From assembly GCA_947579665.1 (NCBI GenBank), contig CANPUZ010000076.1, positions 1 through 64,000 on the forward strand: DNA of 64,000 nucleotides, read 5' to 3'. How positions within the stretch are numbered: the stretch's first letter is position 1; each line of letters opens with the position of its first letter. The notes beneath the pieces are model-generated. The model searched no databases, had not been told where the DNA came from, and saw nothing but the letters and a program-made list of their open reading frames with translations. The position numbers and the translations under genes are program-made. This DNA is from Sympetrum striolatum. Taxonomy: Eukaryota > Arthropoda > Insecta > Odonata > Libellulidae. Shown here piece after piece: positions 59,829 through 64,000 of the stretch.

Positions 59829-61004
59829 ATGGAGCATATTATAGCGAGCTCTATCATGCGCTTTCTTTCCGAAAAGGGAGCAATCAGTCAGAGCCAGCAC
59901 GGATTCCGTAAAGGTAGGTCTTGTGAGACCCAGTTAACGCTTTTTATGAATGACGTATCTAAAGCAGCAGACGGCGGTGTTATATCAGACGCAGTTTTCC
60001 TAGATTTCAGGAAAGCTTTCGACACAGTTTCTCACGAAAAGCTTATCCAAAAGCTGAGTGCCTACGCGATCGACGAAAAAGTTATCAGATGGACCAAATC
60101 TTTTCTAGAAAACAGATCTCAGCGAGTTGCGTTAGATGGAGTTTTATCCGAAGAAATAAGTATCTCATCAGGAGTTCCACAGGGAAGTGTTCTTGGTCCA
60201 ATCTTATTTCTAATTTACATTAACGACCTCGTAGATAACGTAAAGAGTAAGGTTAGATTATTTGCCGATGATACCCTGATATACAGAGAGATTTTGACAG
60301 AAAACGATTGTAATGTGCTTCAAGACGACCTGGACGTAATATCAGGATGGTGTAAAGATTGGCAGCTGGATTTAAATATAAATAAATGCGTTGCCATGAG
60401 TTTTACGCGCTCCACAAACATAATTCCCACGCAGTACCAAATCTCAGGTCATCCATTAGAGTTAGTTCACGACAACAAATATCTAGGAGTCACGTTTAGC
60501 AGTAACTTATCTTTTAAAGAACATATTCGAGATGCGATAGGAAAAGCGAATAGAATGCAAAGATTAACTGGTAGAACGTTGAGAGGATGCTCATCGAGAG
60601 TCAAAGAAATAGCTTACTTTTCTCTTATTCGTCCGAGTCTTGAATACTGCTGTGCGGTTTGGGACCCACACGAAGTAGGTTTAGTCTCAGATTTAGAGAT
60701 GGTCCAGCGTAGAGCAGCCCGAATCGTTTGCGGGGATTTCAGGTTTGATAGCAGCGTTACGGCAATGATAGAGTCCCTCAGTTGGAATTCACTACAGATG
60801 AGAAGATCTGAATATCGACGGAAACTTTTCGAAAAGTTCAATCGTTCAGAATTTATAGACGAAGTAAGTGAAATGTTAGTGCCAGTAAGGAGCGAACGCG
60901 ATCTCCGAGAGGCATCGACGAAGCGTTATAGGGAAGTAATCGCAAGGACGGATAATTACTTTTGGTCGTTTTTTCCCCAAGCTATTAGAGATGCTAATAG
61001 GTAG
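59829..61004 (+). CDS. LINE ORF2 second part: reverse transcriptase
   Basis: 391 codons in the same frame as the preceding part, separated only by the TGA at 59820-59822 and two codons. Motifs are QHGFRKGRSCETQL (23-36), FLDFRKAFDTVSH (RT motif A, 57-69), SGVPQGSVLGP (motif B, 114-124), the catalytic FADDT (145-149) and YLGVTFSSNLSF. It ends FFPQAIRDANR. The split is therefore a single nonsense mutation in a protein of about 990 residues, which suggests a fairly young copy. Confidence 0.85.
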   Translation: MEHIIASSIMRFLSEKGAISQSQHGFRKGRSCETQLTLFMNDVSKAADGGVISDAVFLDFRKAFDTVSHEKLIQKLSAYAIDEKVIRWTKSFLENRSQRVALDGVLSEEISISSGVPQGSVLGPILFLIYINDLVDNVKSKVRLFADDTLIYREILTENDCNVLQDDLDVISGWCKDWQLDLNINKCVAMSFTRSTNIIPTQYQISGHPLELVHDNKYLGVTFSSNLSFKEHIRDAIGKANRMQRLTGRTLRGCSSRVKEIAYFSLIRPSLEYCCAVWDPHEVGLVSDLEMVQRRAARIVCGDFRFDSSVTAMIESLSWNSLQMRRSEYRRKLFEKFNRSEFIDEVSEMLVPVRSERDLREASTKRYREVIARTDNYFWSFFPQAIRDANR

Positions 61005-61093
61005 GAATGAATAATGGTGGTGTATTACACCCCCTGCCATACGCCTCTGGCGGCTCGCGGGGTATATATCTAAATCTAAAATCTAAATCTAAA

Positions 61094-62677
61094 CGCCAGT
61101 AGTCGGCAAATCACGTTTGAATATCTGAGACGCCTTTTTTATCGTAACTTATTCTTCTTCACGTCTGTTTTTGGCTTTTTATATATTTTCACCTTATTTC
61201 GAGACCTAGCGGTACATTTTCTTTTACGTAGTCTAAAAGTCTCATTACCCTCAAAAAGGTTGTTTTCCCAGTTGGAAATTCTCTGCCTTTAGGCAACTTC
61301 CATCTTCGCAGCGGGTGGCAAGTTGTGTACGAGTGACGCTGTGCAGGTGTTTTCTGGTGTCGAAAGCGCATGGAACGCTCGATCTCTTGGCTGCATTCGA
61401 CCGACAGCGACCCTCTCTCCGAGAAGGGCTGCTCGTCCGAGCAGTGCAGTTAAGGATAAAGAGGTTAAGGGAATTCGATCATCTGATTAGACGTGCCTCT
61501 TCCGTGGTCTCGATGTTATCATAGGAAGGATAAATGGTAATAGAATAAAAGAGTAATAAAATATTCCTAGAGATTTTCGATTTGTTTCCCGTGAATAAAG
61601 AGCAGGTGGTTTAATTGCCGTGAAATCCTATCAGCGGAGCACGAAAGTGCATTGAAGGCTTCTCGTGCACGATCAAATCTCATCTGGACAATTAGGTGCA
61701 ATTTAATGAGGAAATAAATTTGCATACGAGTAAGAATAATGAAAGAACATATGAAGTGATTCCATCGTCCAGATGAGGACTTAAAAATAATAGCGCAAGA
61801 ATAGTAGTAAAAAATGATTCAAAAATATTTGTGAATGGAATAAAATTGCAGGTGAACATTTTATCGGCCAATTTTAAATAAGACGGTGACCACAAATCCA
61901 ATTACTTGAAATACGAATACTTGCATAAGAAATACAATAAACCTAAACATAAATATCGCATAGGGATTGAGCCGAAGACGAGCGAAATAAAAGATAAATA
62001 GATAATTTGAAAGAGGCTTTCGAAGGCTTCAAAGGACGCATAATGTCGATCTTAAAAGGTAAGTAAAATGACCAGAGAAGGAAATGCCAGTTGAGATGAT
62101 GCTTAGATATATGAATTTCTACGTCCCTTCAAAATATTCCAGAATGAATTGAAAAGAGATTCAGCGTAAACGCTCTCTCGGAAAGAGACGACTCCGAGGC
62201 AAAATATCAGCCGTTCTCCCGCACTGCCAAGCGCGATCGGATTTGGTACCGGATCGCAGAGCAAGGGAAACCGACCTTCTCGCACACGCATTAAATTGGA
62301 CTTAGCGGCACGATGAACCATACTTTTGTTAGCTGGGCAATTGTTTCAAATAAGGAATGGAAATCGTCGAATATTGATCCACAACTGAATCCAATGATAA
62401 TCCACCTTTTTCGCTCGGTGAAGCGATGGTAACGTAAGGGAAAGAATTCGGTGGAAGGACTGCTTGTGGGCTGACATATTGCAGAACCAGAGGTCGTTAA
62501 AGGCACTCCTCTCGAAGAATGGAGATACGACCAGGTGTTCATAGGTGTGGCATTGCGTCATACTGCGAGTCTAATTTGACGGAGTAAAAGTGAAGACATC
62601 CACGTTAGTTTTAAGGGATTATTCTCGAACCTTATATAGACTTGATCAGCAGGCGCTATTGTTTCACCTCACGGAAA
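61094..62677. other. No gene recognised
   Basis: Several short overlapping frames on both strands (for example 61315-61524 and 62103-62542) lack motifs. Confidence 0.4.
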
Positions 62678-62858
62678 GTTGGTAAGGAATTTGGTATGAA
62701 AGTAATTTTCCATTCGCAATTTTCAATCCCAAGGAACACTAGGACGAAGTTTTCCATTACAAACATACATACATGAAATGAGCTTCATTGCTGTAATGCG
62801 ATTTACTGTAGCTCATCTAAATCTGTGTTGGTAAGGAATTTGGTATGAAAGTAATTTT
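62678..62858 (+). repeat. Perfect 32-bp direct repeats 117 bp apart
   Basis: 62678-62709 and 62827-62858 are identical (start GTTGGTAAGGAATTTGG). Too long for an ordinary transposon target duplication, so a local duplication is more likely. Confidence 0.75.
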
Positions 62859-64000
62859 TGAATTTTAAAAACTAGTCTGCTCGTAGATTTAAAAATGACT
62901 ATTCAGATTGTTAATACTTATACGTTTCTCAAAGTGTAAGTAATATTACATGCATCACTTATCAGAATGATTAAATCTTTGAAAACCAAAATCTTTATCC
63001 TTTCTCCTCGAGCATTTATTATTATAGGCCTCTCAATCCAAAAAGTATGATGGTGAATATTCTCAGAAGTCTTTTGACGAAATATAAGGATTAGAATAAC
63101 ACAGTTTTTTCACTTTCTCTAATAATAAATCTAATATTCCGCTGCTGTGAGAGGAGCCGCATTCGGCGTCTTTATCAAGCTGTCAAAAAACGGAGTCATT
63201 TTAAACCCCCAAAAAACGCGTCTGAAACGCGTAAGTTGACGCATCCGCACGAGCAGTTTGCACAGCGCATGAGGAGGCGTTTGAGAGCGGGCGTGACAAC
63301 GAATTGACCACTCAATTTCGATTTCGTGGGGAGAAAAGAAAAAGATCGGAAAAATCACGGAGTTAAAAAAGATTCCGGAAGGTAGTAGAGGCCCTCATCG
63401 GAGGGCAAATTATTTTAAAACAAATTTCTGTGTTACGATAAGGTTCCTCTTATAAGACTTCTATTTAGAGTTATTCGGTCTCGAGAAGGAGAGAATTCCT
63501 GTGGGAGGAAAACAAAGCGTCAGTAATGCGTATTAGGGAAAATGCATGGTCATCCTTGAAAATGAGGATTATAATCCGAAGTGTCTTATCAAGGCTAATA
63601 ACCTATTAATTTAGCAGTAGGATTCCTCTGACTCTTATATAGCAATAAAGAATTTCTTCAATCTGCAAAAAAATAGTTAAATACTACACTCTAGAGAAAA
63701 ATTTCAGGCGATTCCGATGCAACCGCAGTCACCACACACGCCATGGATTGCCAATGATTACCAAATCAGAATAGTGGTATCGGCAATATTATCTCTGACC
63801 TACGCTTTTGCCTGTAAATCAAACGGTGTAATTGGCAAATTCCAGAAAAGTTCGCGAAACTCTTTCAGATGAGATTGGACGCAATCATGCTCCGGAAGTC
63901 GAATTGTATCACATTAATGTCTTCCGAAGCGAAAAAGAGACCATGCGGTCAAAATGAATATTCGTGATTGGAATACGTGTATTCGTGATTCGTGGTGGCT
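62859..64000. other. No gene recognised
   Basis: No supported coding, RNA or repeat feature in the last 1.1 kb. Confidence 0.4.

Larger units (their letters stand above)
57580..61093 (+). mobile_element. CR1-like non-LTR retrotransposon, 5' truncated
   Basis: Order: end of an ORF1 with esterase-like (SGNH) sequence, ORF2 with endonuclease and RT, then a short 3' UTR (about 61005-61067) and a tail of AAATCT repeats (61068-61093). The 3' UTR shares TTACACCCCCTGCCA and CTGGCGG with the truncated copy at 13257-13499. No clear TSD was found, as is common for CR1. Confidence 0.85.

Overview
The window is AT-rich, gene-poor nuclear DNA, most likely from an arthropod and probably an insect. It holds a Penelope-like retroelement (PLE) with a GIY-YIG domain and a hammerhead ribozyme, CR1-like non-LTR elements, a Tc1-like transposase relic, tRNA-derived SINEs, and exon-like blocks with GT/AG splice signals. 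There is no bacterial-style operon and no complete, undamaged protein-coding gene.

Layout. 1-8.3 kb: mostly unrecognised DNA, with one badly degenerated, apparently intronless coding relic on the minus strand (1.5-3.2 kb), short direct repeats, a possible transposon end and a tRNA-like unit inside a perfect inverted repeat. 8.3-25.2 kb: a large diverged inverted duplication centred near 17.2 kb. Its arms carry the same blocks in the same order, running outward from a duplicated CCAAT/initiator-like promoter through several micro-exon-like segments to an AATAAA signal and a G-rich tract. This looks like two divergently transcribed copies of an unidentified multi-micro-exon gene. The left copy has collected a SINE and a CR1-like fragment, each with a target-site duplication (TSD).

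25.3-40.3 kb: thirteen copies, in mixed orientation, of a ~1.1-1.2 kb repeat. Each copy has a terminal hairpin end, six diverged ~155-177 bp monomers each with a tRNA T-arm / Pol III B-box-like motif (GGTTCGANNCC), and a microsatellite end. Further copies or pieces lie at 44.6-46.3, 47.1 and 48.7-49.9 kb, and 40.3-44.6 kb may hold decayed monomers. The copy at 48.7-49.9 kb interrupts a PLE relic cleanly, which marks the element's ends and argues that it is a mobile element inserting without a clear TSD, as Helitron/Helentron-type elements do. This is the best candidate here for an undescribed system.

46.3-64 kb: a 28-bp minisatellite, a Tc1/mariner relic, two PLE copies (one 5'-truncated between 13-bp TSDs), a decayed LINE RT fragment, and a CR1-like element whose ORF2 spans endonuclease and reverse transcriptase with a single in-frame stop. 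The last 3 kb shows no gene I can support.

All assignments come from reading the sequence by eye. No alignments or database searches were run, and coordinates of diverged repeats are approximate to a few tens of bases.
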